Assembly (NCBI GenBank): GCA_021521415.1
Contig: JAIQDT010000107.1
Coordinates: 2,356,001 to 2,420,000, forward strand
Length of the DNA stretch: 64,000 nucleotides
Origin: Bidens hawaiensis
Lineage: Eukaryota > Streptophyta > Magnoliopsida > Asterales > Asteraceae
Direction: 5' to 3'
Part shown: in pieces, positions 44,174 through 56,242 of the stretch
How the letters are laid out: each line of letters opens with the position of its first letter
Position numbering within the stretch: position 1 is the stretch's first letter
Program-made: the position numbers and the translations under genes
The notes under the pieces: generated by a model
Databases searched by the model: none
Told to the model about the DNA's origin: nothing
Seen by the model: only the letters and a program-made list of their open reading frames with translations

Positions 44174-46546
44174 TGTCACACCCTCAAAATCCACTAACAG
44201 AGTTTTACCGTAAGAGAGTATGAACTATCAGGATCGGAATCATTAGTTATAATCAAACACCATATTTAAAGTTTTCAAAACCAACAAGACATCAAGTCTT
44301 AAATGAAATGGGGAAGCGTAAATTATAAGCCAAAAAGTTACGCCACACAAGACGACTTAAAAACCCAAGTTATCAAGATAAAAAATAAAGAAGTTTTTAA
44401 AGCAATAGTGTTTAGCAAATGCATGTCCTATACCGCGCGCCCGCCTCGGCTACCTGAGAATAACATACTAAAAGTGTCAACACAAAGGTTGGTGAGTTCA
44501 CAATTTTATACAAATAAATTAAAACGTTTGCGTTTCCGTTTGCGTTACCAGATAGTGTTAACTCAATTATTTATCAATAGGTAGCTAACCTATCAAGAAT
44601 GTATTACTAAGTGTTCGACACCGAACCTGACTGTTTATCAATTGCCTTGCCACCATGTCAACCACGACCATGGAAATGTGTTAGCCAAGATTACACCCAC
44701 TCGACCTATAGTCGACTTTAAAGTTGGGTGGGGTTTGTCAAACCCAGTAGTACTACTCAACAGTGACTCGCTATTATCCAAATATTAACCGGTTCGATGT
44801 TACGAAGGACTTTAGTTGGTTTGTTTGCCACTTAGCCTTACAACTGATATATAAAAACTAAACAAAATCTACAACGTTGGAGTATGTTATCTCCCCCTAA
44901 TGAAAGCGTTTAAAAAGAGTAAAAGGGGTCGTGAAACTCACTGTTTGCGAAGATAACAAAAAGAATCCGAGAGAGGTGTGCGTCACAGAAAATCTTCACT
45001 AGTGTTCTAAAAACAAAAATGAGATTTTCTAAGTATTGAACTACCAGTGAGTCCCTAGACTCGACACATACAACTTATGCATGAGATGCGTTTCGTGTTT
45101 CGTTTGTGAAATAAGTGCGACTCGACAAACACATTGGTGATAAGTTACACATGTGAACAAGTACTTAATTGTCAAGTATTAACATCGTTCATTACTAGCA
45201 AATATCCCCCCACAAGGGCAATTTAGTCAAAACATAGCAAACATCGATCAGTTATGCACTTTTCATGACAATTCAAGTAATTCAGCAGCTAAATTGTCCA
45301 GGCAGATTTTAACTCGACAAGATTACTCTATTTAATAAATCCTAACATGTCAAATATATCACCAAAAATCATCACAGAAGAACACTTGAGTTAGATTTCT
45401 AAAAATATTTTTATTATAGTTTTATCATATACGGTTTTCTCACAATGATCAAAACGTCACAGTTAACACACAGCAGTCATTATAATGTGCAACAAAATTT
45501 TATTTGTTATTCCCGTTACATGGAAAATCCAATTAACGCAAGACCAATTGGGTTTGATTATTAACTCAAAATATTAACTTCCAGATGTGGAATCAACCCC
45601 ATTGGTCTTGCCATTTATGAGATATCTTAATCGCAATACAGCCTACCAGAAGACTTCCCGAATCAGACTTGCACAACAGATTTGTAAAATAATAAAAAAT
45701 AACTTTTGCTCGTCCAAAAATTACAAACTCAGACTTTTTAGAAACTAGACTCGACCTAATACATCATATAATCATTAATCACGTCCAAATACAAAATTAA
45801 CATCGAGTTACAGCCGTTTAAACTCGAATTCAAGAATCTGTCCAGCATCAGTTTTCATCAAAACTCAACATACAATTAACCTATGAACTAACAATCATGC
45901 ATGTAACCCTAATTCATTAACAAACAACATATTTAGCACTTATGGTTTACGATTACATGTTTAATCATCAAATTAATTGATAGAATGGATTAGATAAGGT
46001 GTTTATTTTACCTAGTTAGCTGCTTAATCCTTCGATCAAGCTTGAAATCGACTTGTATGCGTGTGTGTGTGTGCCTTGTGGCATCAGTTGATCAAGAGAA
46101 AGGGGGAGGGGGGGCTTCCCTCGGGTGAGAGGAGAGGGAGATAGGGGGAGTGATTAGGGTTTATTAATAATAATTTGTTTATATAATATTTATTTAATCA
46201 AGTTACACATTGCACCCTAAACCTCTAGTTAGTTTAATTCTAGCACAAAATAAACTTTTACTTCTTGAATTGATGTTTTACATATAAATATCAAATAACA
46301 CATTGCTTTAACACATAATTATCACATACTTGTTGTTTCGATATTTATCGTTTGTTCACCAACGGTTTGAATCGGCTCGTGTGTGTTTCAGTGAAATTCC
46401 GAAAGACTACTTGTGTAGTGTTTTTAATGCGTCATTTAAACCCTAATTTAAATGTAATGAGATATGCGTTACAGTTCGTGTGATCTTAAGTTTGAATTAA
46501 CGGAGTTTGGATTAACAGAGTTAACTTGAAATTGACGAGTGTCACA
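44174..46546 (-). repeat. Gypsy-4 3' LTR
   Basis: 2373 bp, matching 51952-54315 with many substitutions and small indels. It contains a (GT)n run and a G-run (about 46060-46115). No gene inside. Confidence 0.92.
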
Positions 46547-46672
46547 TCATTCCCATGTTGAAAGAATTTTCGTCCCGAAAATTTGTGTCAAGTCGCGATG
46601 GGTGTCTGAAAAAACAAAAATTTTTAGTTTGTCACATCATCCCACAGTAGAAAGAAATTTCTTCCCGAAATT
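46541..46672 (-). repeat. Tandem duplication of the gypsy-4 LTR edge and purine-tract region
   Basis: gtcacatcat occurs at 46541 and 46631, each followed by ccca-type text, then gaaagaa and a ttttcgtcccgaaaa-like inverted repeat (46565-46580; 46650-46668). The 90-bp offset copies the last bases of the LTR, the minus-strand purine tract and the pre-LTR palindrome. Confidence 0.65.
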
Positions 46673-46679
46673 TAATTCA

Positions 46680-49600
46680 TACCTCTGGTGTATTATGCCG
46701 GTTTGTCGGCTTTCGCGGTTTTCGGTGTTTGGTTAGCCCTTCAAAAATGTGAGGATACTTTTTCATCATTTGATCCTTGCGTTCCCATGTGAAATCTGGT
46801 TCACGTCTCGAGTTCCAACGAACTTTAACGATGGGAATTTTGCTGTGTTTGAGTGTTTTGGTTTCCCAATCCAAAACTTCGACTGATTCTTTGATGACGC
46901 GTAACTGTACATCAACTTGCAACTCGCCCAAAGGAACTGCTTGTGCTTCGTCAGAAAGGCATTTCTTCAAGTTGGATAGTTGGAAAACGTTATGTACGCC
47001 ACTGGGTTCCGTTGGTAAGTCCAATAGGTATGTTACCGAACCAATACGTTCAGTTATCCGGTATGGGCCAACGTATCGTGGCTTGAGTTTGTTTCGCTTT
47101 CCAAAGCGAACTACACCTTTCCAAGGTGAGACTTTCAGCAAAACCTTGTCATCCACTTGGAATTCCAGAGGTTTTCGGCGCTTGTCAGCGTAACTCTTTT
47201 AAAGATCTCGTGCTACTGCCATGCGACTTCGGATTTGGATAATCTTTTCTGAGGTTTCGAGCACTAGTTCTGGGCCTGTGATTTGGCTATCACCCACTTC
47301 TGCCCAGCAAAGAGGTGATTGACACTTTCGTCCGTACAACGCTTCAAATGGCGTTGCTTTAATGCTTGCGTGGTAGCTGTTATTATACGAAAACTCTACC
47401 AAGGGCAAGTGGGGTTCCCAACTTTTTCCGAAATCCAACACGCATGCACGCAACATGTCTTCCAAGGTCTGAATGGTGCGTTCACTTTACCCATCCGTTT
47501 TAGGATGGTATGCTGTGCTCATATCGAGGCGGGTGCCTAGTGCGCTCTGTAGTGACTTCCAGAAGTGCGAAGTGAAACGAGAATCTCGATCAGATATGAT
47601 TGAGACAGGCACTCCGTATCTAGATAATACTTTCATATAGATGCGAGTCAGTCTTTCCATTTTGTCCGATTCCTTGATCGCTAAGAAATGCGCAAACTTA
47701 GTCAACCGGTCAACGATCACCCAGATGGTATCGCATCCCGTCGGCGTTTTGGGTAATCCCGTGATGAAATCCATGGAAATGTGTTCCCATTTATGATATT
47801 CCATTTTGACTCTTGCACAAGTCAAGCATTTGCTCACGTAGGTAGCAATGTCGGCTTTCATGTTTGGCCACTAGTAAAGTGCATTTAGGTCATGGTACAT
47901 TTTATCTGAGCCAGGGTGAATGGAATATCGGGACTTGTGTTCTTCGTCCATCACCAGATTTCTCAAGTCTCCGTATCGAGGGACCCAAATCCGGTTTTTG
48001 AAATATCGGAACCCGTCTGATTTGGTTTCAAGCTCCTTGTCCATGCCCCGCATGAGTTCTGATGGGAGGTTATCGTCTTTCAACGCTTCGAGTGGAGCAT
48101 CACGAATCTGATCAGGTAAGTTGGCGTGAATCGTGAGTTGTAATGCTTGCACCCGTCTAGGCTTATCGGTTTCTTTTCCGCTGAGAGCATCGGCCACTAC
48201 ATTGGCCTTGCCTGGGTGCTACTTGATGGAACAATCATAATCCTTAAGTAGCCCGACCCAATGACGCTGTCGCATGTTCAACTCCTTTTGATCGTAGATA
48301 TGTTGGAGGCTCTTGTGGTCGGTGTAAATGGTAAACTTGGTACCGTACAAGTAATGCCTCCATATCTTAAGAGAAAACACCACAGCTCCGAGTTCCAAGT
48401 CATGGGTCGTGTAGTTCTTCTCGTGGATCCGTAGATGTCGAGAAGCATAGGCTATAACCTTCTCGAGTTGCATTAACACGCAACTGAGAACCTGTATCGA
48501 CGCATCACAATGCACTTTAAAGTTTTCCGTTCCCTCGGGGATAGCTAGGATAGGCGCGCTACAGAGTTTTGTTTTCAAGAGTTGGAAAGCAGACTCCTGT
48601 GCGTCACCCCAATTGTACTTAGTACCCTTGTGTGTCAATGCGGTGAGGGGTTGGGCAATCTTTGAAAATCCCTCGATGAAACGTCGGTAGTAACCAGCCA
48701 GTCCTAGGAATTGTCGCACCTCAGTCGGAGTCTTAGGTGCTTCCCAGTTTTTTATGGCCTCTACCTTTCCTGGATCGAAATGGATACCATTCTCATTGCT
48801 CACATGCCCTAAGAAGTGAACCTCGCGAAGCCAAAATTCGCATTTCGAGAGTTTAGCGTACAGTTGTTCCTTCTTTAGCAATTCCAGGATTAACCTCAGG
48901 TGTTCTTCATGGTCGGTCTTGTTCTTGGAGTAGACGAGGATATCATCTATGAAAGTGATAACAAACTTTTCGAGGTACGCCTTGCATACTTGGTTCATGA
49001 GATCCATTAATACGGCTGGTGCGTTGGTTAAGCCAAAAGGCATAACCGAAAACTCGTAGTGACCGTACCGAGTTCTGAAGGCCGTCTTTGAAATATCTTC
49101 TTCGCGCACTCTCATTGATGGTAACCAGATCTCAGATCGATCTTCGAGTAGTAACTCGATCCTTGAAGCTGGTCGAACAGATCATCAATTCGGGGTAGGG
49201 GATAACGGTTCTTGATCGTCACCTTGTTCAGCTCCCGGTAATCGATGCACATGCGGAAAGTTCCGTCTTTCTCTCGAACAAATAAGACAGGGGCTCCCCA
49301 TTGTGATGAGCTAGGTCGGATGAAACCTTTATCCAACAAGTCTTGTAGTTGAGTGGACAACTCCTGAAGCTCCGCCGGTGCGAGCCGATACGGGGCTCGT
49401 GTTATGGGTGCAGCACCGGGGACTAAATCGATTTGGAACTCGACTTGTCGAATAGGTGGGAGTCCAGGCAAATCCTCCGGGAAGACTTCCGAAAAATCTC
49501 GCACAATCGGTATGTCTTCGATTCGCTTCTCCTCCGCGGGTTTCTCGACAATATGAGCTAAAATCGCCGGATGACCCTTTCATAAATATTTCTCCGCCTT

Positions 49601-51754
49601 CATGAGGGTGTTGATGCTAGTGGTCATGCCGCTCTTCTCGCCCTGTATCGAGATGATCTCCCCGAAAGGAGTAGTGATATAAACAATCTTGTCAAGGCAT
49701 ATAATCTCAACTCTATTTTCGGATAGCCAATCCATGCCGACAACAACATCGAAACTACCAAGCGTAAAGGGTATGAGGTTGATATCGAAAGTATAACTTG
49801 ACAGTTTCAACTTACATCCCGCTAGTACATGAGTTGTTTATATAGTCTTACCGTCGGCTAATTCAACAGGAAACTTAGCATCTAACGGGGTTGGAGTTAA
49901 ATCTAAGAGTCTAATAAAGGCTTTCGATACAAAACTCCTATCAGCTCCAGTGTCAAACAAAACAGAAGCAAAACCGTCGTTCACAAGGTACTTACCGGTA
50001 ACCACATTCGGATCGCTGCGGGCCTGGCCCGACCCAATGACGAAAGCTCTACCTTTACCACTGCTCCCGCCACTGTTATTGCCTCCATTGTTCTCATTCT
50101 GCTTCAGTTTGGGGCAATCCTTCCTTAAGTGACCCTCTTGACCACACTCAAACCACCCTTTCGTCGCTGTAGGCTGTTTAGGAGCACCCTTAGCCGCTAG
50201 GTCTCCCCTACAGTACTTGGCATGATGACCAAATTTACCGCATCGCAAACACTTGATACGGTCGCATGGGCCAGCATGGTGATAGTTGCACTTGTTGCAC
50301 TTCGGGTACTTTCCAGCGTAGCCACTCGAACCCTGTCCGCCACCGTTGTTGTTATTATTGGAACCCTGATTATTGAAGTTCTGAGCGACTTCGGGTTTAC
50401 GGTGGTGTTGTTGCTGTGGAGGGTTCGATGATGAGGACCTGGTGTTGTCAAACTTCCTCTTTCCATTCTCAGAGTTGTTGTTGTTGTTGTTATCGTCATT
50501 GCTTGAGTTGTTGCAGGTTTTAGAAGTGCAACCCCTAGGTGGTAACGCACCTTGTGTCACTGCTTGATCCGTTAGCTTGTGGGCTATTCGGATCGCTTGC
50601 TGAATAGTAGTCGGTTTGGAAGACGTCACCATACCCTGAATTTGGGGTACCAAACCATCAATAAACATCTCGATTCTCTTACTTGGCGGATCTACCATCC
50701 GCGGACACATCACCGCCTGTTCATGGGAACGGGTGGTGTAGGCTTCAATCTCTAAACCCACCATCTTTAACGCCCAAAATTCCGATTCCAACTTCGAGAT
50801 TTCCTCTCTAGGACAATACTCTTCTCGCATCATGTTCTTGAATTCCTCCCAGTTCATAGCATTTGCCAATTCCAACCCAAGAATTTGCACATTAGAGTTC
50901 CACTAGGTGAGGGCGGAATCTTGCAGTGTTCCAGCAGCGAACTTGACCCTGCTGGCTGGTGGACAGTTACACATCTCAAAAGCTGACTCTGCCTTCTCGG
51001 CCCAACGCAGGAACCCTATGGCTCCCTCGGTGCCGTCAAACGAAGTGGGCTTGCAGTCTAGGTAGTTCTTGAAGGTACAGACTCCGGCTTGTCCTCCGTT
51101 TCTTCTTCGGGGTCCTCCCAGGATCTTCTTCAGGTTCTTCTTCGGGATCTTCTTCAGGATCCTCTTCCTGTCCTGCTGCGTTCGGGGCAATTTGTGCCTC
51201 TAGTGTCTCGCAACGAGCTAGAGCTACTGCTGCAAGGCTTCTGGCTTTCCAAACTTCATTCTGCAAGTCTATCATCTCTGATTGCATCTTGGTCATTATT
51301 TTCATTTGCTGCACATGAGCATCCTGAACTTCCTTCATGGCTTCGATCAGGTAGGTAAGTCTCTTCCTAGCCTCAAATCCATCCCCTATCAATCCAGTAA
51401 CATTCGCTCTCGTCAAGCACATAATGTCAACTTCACCCTCTAAACAAGAGGCGAGAGCTGCGAAAGCACGCTCCATTGGTTCGGTTATGGGTGGTAGCGT
51501 GTTGAAGGATATAGGCCAGCCCGGGATAGTTAGTGTGGGAACTTGCTCATGGTAGACAAACCGCTCGATCAAACTTGGGTACCAACTCCAGTTACCGTTG
51601 TCCTCGTAGACGTCTCAGATGGGCGATGTCTCTTCGGTGTAGGGGCTGCTAGTGCCGGGACTACTCGGGGTGGTGATGAGTTGGGTAGTTGTGGTTCCTT
51701 TCTAGGGGCATGAGACACCGGGTCGGATGATGATGATGATGATGGCGTCGACAT
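46680..51754 (-). pseudogene. Gypsy-4 gag-pol, several stops and frameshifts
   Basis: ATG at 51754 (MSTPSSSS) starts a Ser/Pro-rich N-terminus. A long coiled-coil stretch (LIEAMKEVQDAHVQQMKIM, 51036-51572, shifted frame) and a Glu/Pro-rich linker follow. Then gag (YLDCKPTSFDGTEGAIGFLR), knuckles CLRCGKFGHHAKYC and WFECGQEGHLRKDC (first Cys of the second lost), protease [10 protein letters not shown] (near 49950), reverse transcriptase FIDDILVYS, RNase H HCDASIQV and [11 protein letters not shown], integrase [26 protein letters not shown] and [10 protein letters not shown], and end VKVRWNSRREPDFTWE. Stops occur near 50897, 49830, 49580, 48215, 47868, 47480 and 47200. Frame changes are near 51570, 51150 and 49112. 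Dead copy. Confidence 0.9.
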
Positions 51755-51930
51755 CCTTACAGGATAAGTCGTGTATAGGTTTGACGTGTATGAGTGAATG
51801 AGGTAAAGAGATAAAGAAAACGAAGGACTAAATATAATATATATATATTTATATATGCATTGCGTATAATTATAACTAATGGGTCGTTGCGTTTATAGTC
51901 TAGTATGCATGCAATTCTAGTTCGCTATAA

Positions 51931-51948
51931 CCAATGGCTCTGATACCA
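51931..51948 (-). promoter_or_regulatory. Gypsy-4 primer-binding site, initiator Met tRNA
   Basis: On the minus strand tggtatcagagccattgg starts 3 bases inside the 5' LTR (51952). The leader from 51755 to 51930 has no gene. Confidence 0.9.
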
Positions 51949-51951
51949 ATC

Positions 51952-54315
51952 TGTCACACCCTCAAAATCCACTAACGGAGTTTTACTGTCAGAGGGTGTG
52001 AACTAACAAGATCGGAATCATTAGTTTTAATCAAACACCATAAATAAGGTTTTCAAAACCATCAAGACATCAAGCCTTAAGTAAAATGCGGAAGCGTAAA
52101 TTGTAAACCAAAAAGTTGCGCCACACAAGACGACTTAAAAACCCAAGTTATCAAGATAAAAATTAAAGAAGTTTTTAAAGCAATAGTGTTTAGAAAATTC
52201 ATGTCCTATACCGCGCTCGCCTCGGCTACCTGAGAATAACATGCTAAAAGTGTCAACACAAAGATTGGTGAGTTCACAAGTTTATACAAATAAATTAAAA
52301 CGTTTGCGTTTCCGTTTGCGTTACCAGATAGTGTTAACTCAATTATATATCAATAGGTAGCTAACCTATCAAGCATGTATTACTAAGTGTTCGACACCGA
52401 AGCTGACTGTTTATCAATTGCCTTTCCACCATGTCAACCACGACCATGGAAATATCTTAGCCTTTACACCCACTCGACCTACAGTCAAGTTTAGAGTTGG
52501 GTGGGTTTGTCAAACCCAGTAGTACTACTCAACAGTGACTCGCTATTATCCAAATATTAACCGGTTCGATGTTACGAAGGACTTTAGTTGGTTTGTTTGC
52601 CACTTAGCCTTACAACTGATATATAAAAACTAAACAAAATCTACAACGTTGGAGTATGTTATCTCCCCCTAATGAAAGCGTTTAAAAAGAGTAAAAGGGG
52701 TCATGAAACTCACTGTTTGCGAAGATAACAAAAAAAATACGAGAGAGGTGTGCATCACAGAAAATCTTCACTAGTGTTCTAAAAACAATAACGAGATTTT
52801 CTAAGTATTGAACTACGAGTGAGTCCATAGACACGACACATACAACTTATGCATGAGATGCGTTTCGTGTTTCGTTTGTGAAATAAGTGCGACTCGACAA
52901 ACACATTGGTGATAAGTTACATATGTGAACAAGTATTTAAATATCAAGTATCAACATCGTTCATTACTAGAAAATATCCCCCACAAGGGCAATTTAGTCA
53001 AAACATAGCAAACATCGATCAGTTATGCACTTTTCATGACAATTCAAGTAATTCAGCAGCTAAATTTCTAGGCAGATTTTCACTCGACAAGATTACTCTA
53101 TTTAATAAATCCTAATATGTCAAATAAATCACCAAAAATCTTCACAGAAGCACACTTGAGTTTGGTTTCTAAAAATATTTTTATTATATTTTTATCATAT
53201 ACGGTTTTCTCACAATGATCAAAATATCACAGTAAACACACAGCAGTCATTATCATGCGCAACATAATGTTATTTGTTATTTCCGTTACATGGAAAATCC
53301 AATTAATGCAAGACTAATTGTGTTTTATTCCTAACTCAAAATAATAACCTCCAGATGTAGAATCAACCCCATTGGTCTTGTCGTTTATGAGATAACTTAA
53401 TCGTAAAACAGCTTACCAGCAGGATTCCCGAATCAGTCTTGTACAACAGATTTGTAAAATAATAAAAACTAAATTTTACTAGTCCAAAAATTACAAACTC
53501 AGACTTTCTAGAAACTAGACTCGACCTACTATATCATAGAATCATTAATCACATCCAAATACAACATTAAAATCTAGTTACAGCCGTTTAAACACGAATT
53601 CAAGAATCTGTCCAGCATCAGTTTTCATCAAAACTCAACATACAATTAACCTATGAACTAACAATCATGCATGTAACCCTAATTCATCAACAAAAAACAT
53701 ATTTAGCATTTAGGGTTTATGATTACATGTTTAATCATGCAATTAATTGATAGAATGGATTAGATAAGGTGTTTATTTTACCTAGTTAGCTTCTTAATCC
53801 TTCGATCAAGATTGAAATCGACTTGTATGTGTGTGTGTGTGCCTTGTGGCATTGGTCGATCAAGAGAAAGGGGGGGGGGGTGGCTTCCGTCGGGTGAGAG
53901 GAGAGGGAGAGAGAGGGAGTGATTAGGGTTTATTAATAATAATTTGTTTATATAATATTTATTAAACCAAGTTACACATTGCACCCTAAACCTCTAGTAA
54001 GTTTAATTCTAGCACAAAATAAACTTTTACTTATTGAATTGATGTTCTACATATAAATATCAAATAACACATTGCTTTAACACATAATTATCACATACTT
54101 GTTATTTCGATATTTATCGTTTGTTCACCAACGGTTTGAGTCGACTCGTGTGTGTTTCAGTGAAATTCCGAAAGACTACTTGTGTAGTGATTGTCATGCG
54201 TCATTTAAACCCTAATTTAAATGTAATGAGATATGCGTTACAGTTCGTGTGATCTTAAGTTTGAATTAACGGAGTTCGGTTTAACAGAGTTAACTTGAAA
54301 TTGACGAGTGTCACA
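51952..54315 (-). repeat. Gypsy-4 5' LTR
   Basis: 2364 bp, the partner of 44174-46546. It carries a (GT)n run and a longer G-run near 53828-53880. Short frames in it are not genes. Confidence 0.92.
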
Positions 54316-55235
54316 AGTGTAGGCTCTTTTGTTTGGGGAATTTGGTTTTGGTTAGGTGGAGGTTGGTTATTAGGTTGGTTAACGGCATAGTTTTGGTAAT
54401 TGGCCTTACGCTTGTTGTTGTTGTTGTTGTTCTTGTTGAAACGGTTATTATTGTTGTAAGCAGGTTTGGGTTCAGTTTTGACATCAATGGATGAGTTGGT
54501 TTTGGTCATGTCGAGATTAGGCTTGGAATCCTTTCGGGCCAAGGTTCCATCTCTAACATGATCGTTGGTGAGGGAAGCAGCTAGGTCCATAGCCTCACCA
54601 ATGGTTAATGGGTCACGACTCACCACAACATCACGGAAAACAGTGGGTAAACCGCAAATGTATTTCTGAATGCCATGATTCTCGGGGGTTACAAGGTGGG
54701 GTAAGATGCGGCTAAGCTCACGATAGCGGGTGGAATAGGTGGAGTTATCTCCACCAATTTTTTTAAGCTTCCAAAACTCAACCTCATGCCTTTGCAGTTC
54801 ATGATCAGGGCAAAACTCTTTCTTCATGGCATCCTTGAGTTCCTCCCAGGGCATGGCCACTACCAACTCAGTTTCCTGGTAGGCATTCCACCAAGTGATA
54901 GGTCGATCCACGAAAACTCTCTAGGCGAACTTAGTCCGTTTGGCGTTTGGACATTCACGGTGGATGAACACATTCTCCATCTTCTCTAACCATTGAAAAA
55001 GGTTGGTGACAATTTCCTCACCATGAAACAAAGTAGGTTTGGTGCTTAAAAAGTTCTCAAAGTCATAGTTGTTTGGAGCAGCAGATGTCGTAGAACCATT
55101 TGAGTTGAGGCTCTGAATTTTGGTTGTGATGGTGGGCATATCAGCAGCAAACTCTTTGGTGATCCTAGTAGCCAGACGGCGATCATGAGAACCAGATGAA
55201 CATTGGTGACGACAGTGGTTTCTTAGTGAAGACAT
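54316..55235 (-). pseudogene. Gypsy-1 gag, N-terminal part
   Basis: ATG at 55235 (minus; MSSLRNHCRHQ) begins gypsy-1 gag: FENFLSTKPTLFHGEEIVTN, a TAG near 54920, then VDRPITWWNAYQE, FCPDHELQRHEVEFWKL, YSTRYRELSRILPHLV and PLTIGEAMDLAASLTNDHV. An Asn-rich tail (NNNNRFNKNNNNNNKRK) follows up to the gypsy-4 insertion. It resumes at 44173 with the knuckle region. These are the usual landmarks of the plant gypsy gag domain. With one stop in this part it is less decayed than the pol part, but the whole is broken by five insertions. Confidence 0.85.
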
Positions 55236-55427
55236 TCTACGTGAAATGAAAACAAATGGCTGTAAGACAAAGATATGGGGTAAATTGTGTAAATATTTAT
55301 GAGATGACGTAGTTAATGCGGTCAATGTGAGATAACTAGAAGAGGAGATGGGGTTAGTTTTGAAAGTTAAATTTATTTGAATAAGTTAAATTACAATAAA
55401 CTAATGAAACATAATTTGTGTTGGCCT

Positions 55428-55710
55428 CCCATGAGCTTTCCATGACAGTTTAAATGGCCAAACGAAACTATCGAATAAAAGTAACTAATTTGGACGGCCC
55501 ATGAGCCGTACATGGCATTTTAACTGTACCAGCTAAATAACGAGAAATAAAACAAGTGATTTGGATGTTCCATGAGCATAACATGGCATTTTAACTGTAC
55601 CAACTAATTAACGAATTATCAATACAAGAGAGTTGAACGGCCCAAGAGCGTTACATCGCATTTTAACTGTACCAACTTAATCACAAACTAACGAAATAAA
55701 ATATGAGTAG
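55428..55710 (-). repeat. 70-72-bp tandem repeat in the gypsy-1 leader, about four copies
   Basis: Units start at cccatgagc-type words at 55428, 55498, 55569 and 55641, each followed by catggcattttaactgtacca or a variant. Copy spacing is 70, 71 and 72 bp. It lies upstream of the gag ATG (minus strand). The rest of 55236-55760 shows no gene and no LTR; the gypsy-1 5' LTR is not in the window. Confidence 0.8.
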
Positions 55711-55991
55711 TATGAGCATCCTGTGAACCACCACGTATGATGAACTCCAACAAAAATAATTGTAGGTTCCCAGCCGGATCTACACGAGATATCACGTACT
55801 ACGCAGGTGCGGAATCCCTACGTAAGACATTACGAGTATAGAAAACAATACGATTAACACACGATAATCAAACACGTTGTATACCAACCTTAAACACGTG
55901 ATACGAAGATCACTTGATTACAGACTCTCTCTGACTCGAATACACGAAAACTGTAAAACTGAATTAATAATTAATAAGCCGTAACAGATGG

Positions 55992-56000
55992 CTTATATAA
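55992..56000 (-). promoter_or_regulatory. TATA box of the copia-B LTR
   Basis: Minus-strand TTATATAAG lies 4 bp downstream of the 14-bp hairpin at 56005-56039. The arrangement suggests that the hairpin motifs act as upstream promoter elements of the LTR. Confidence 0.65.
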
Positions 56001-56004
56001 TCAC

Positions 56005-56039
56005 GACAACTTCGCCTGGCATGTTCAGGCGAAGTTGTC
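56005..56039. repeat. Perfect 14-bp hairpin, copia-B LTR
   Basis: Arms gacaacttcgcctg and caggcgaagttgtc around the loop gcatgtt. The arms contain the recurring 9-bp motif. Confidence 0.9.
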
Positions 56040-56054
56040 ACTAACTTCGCTTGT

Positions 56055-56088
56055 CTAACAAGTTCGCCCATATCAGCGAACTTGTTAG
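56055..56088. repeat. Perfect 13-bp hairpin, copia-B LTR
   Basis: Arms ctaacaagttcgc and gcgaacttgttag around the loop ccatatca. The core is a variant (aagttcgc) of the same motif. Confidence 0.9.
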
Positions 56089-56171
56089 CAACTTCGCTTA
56101 TACAAAACATAAAATATTACAAACGCAATTACAGACACTAGACACTGAACTACTGACATTATGCACCAACA

Positions 56172-56184
56172 GACTCCCCCTTGG
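56172..56184 (-). promoter_or_regulatory. Copia-B polypurine tract
   Basis: Minus-strand ccaagggggagtc directly before the LTR start TGTTGG. A standard copia plus-strand primer. Confidence 0.8.
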
Positions 56185-56242
56185 CAGTAGCTTCATCTCT
56201 TTAGCTTCAAACACGTGTCTTGTAATCTTCAACCTTGTATCT

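Larger units (their letters stand above)
44174..54315 (-). mobile_element. Gypsy-4: complete but inactive Ty3/gypsy element, minus strand
   Basis: Two LTRs, 44174-46546 (3' LTR) and 51952-54315 (5' LTR), both run from tgtcacaccctcaaaatcc to gacgagtgtcaca on the + strand. The flanking 5 bp are agggt (44169-44173) and agtgt (54316-54320), a target duplication with one mismatch. Gypsy-1 gag coding resumes on both sides, which confirms the boundaries. Primer site, gag, protease, reverse transcriptase, RNase H, integrase and chromodomain-type end are all present with about ten lesions. LTR divergence is visibly higher than in gypsy-2 and gypsy-3. Confidence 0.92.
55761..56171 (-). repeat. Copia-B 3' LTR (411 bp)
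   Basis: On the minus strand it starts TGTTGGTGCATAATG right after the purine tract ccaagggggagtc and ends gctgggaaccTACA at 55761. It contains two perfect hairpins of the GGCGAAGTT family (56005-56039 and 56055-56088) and a TATA box at 55992-56000. Confidence 0.8.

Noticed and set aside
44009..44194. Minus-strand frame crossing the gypsy-1/gypsy-4 junction
   Set aside because: It spans an LTR boundary and is a shadow of the gypsy-1 knuckle region in another frame.
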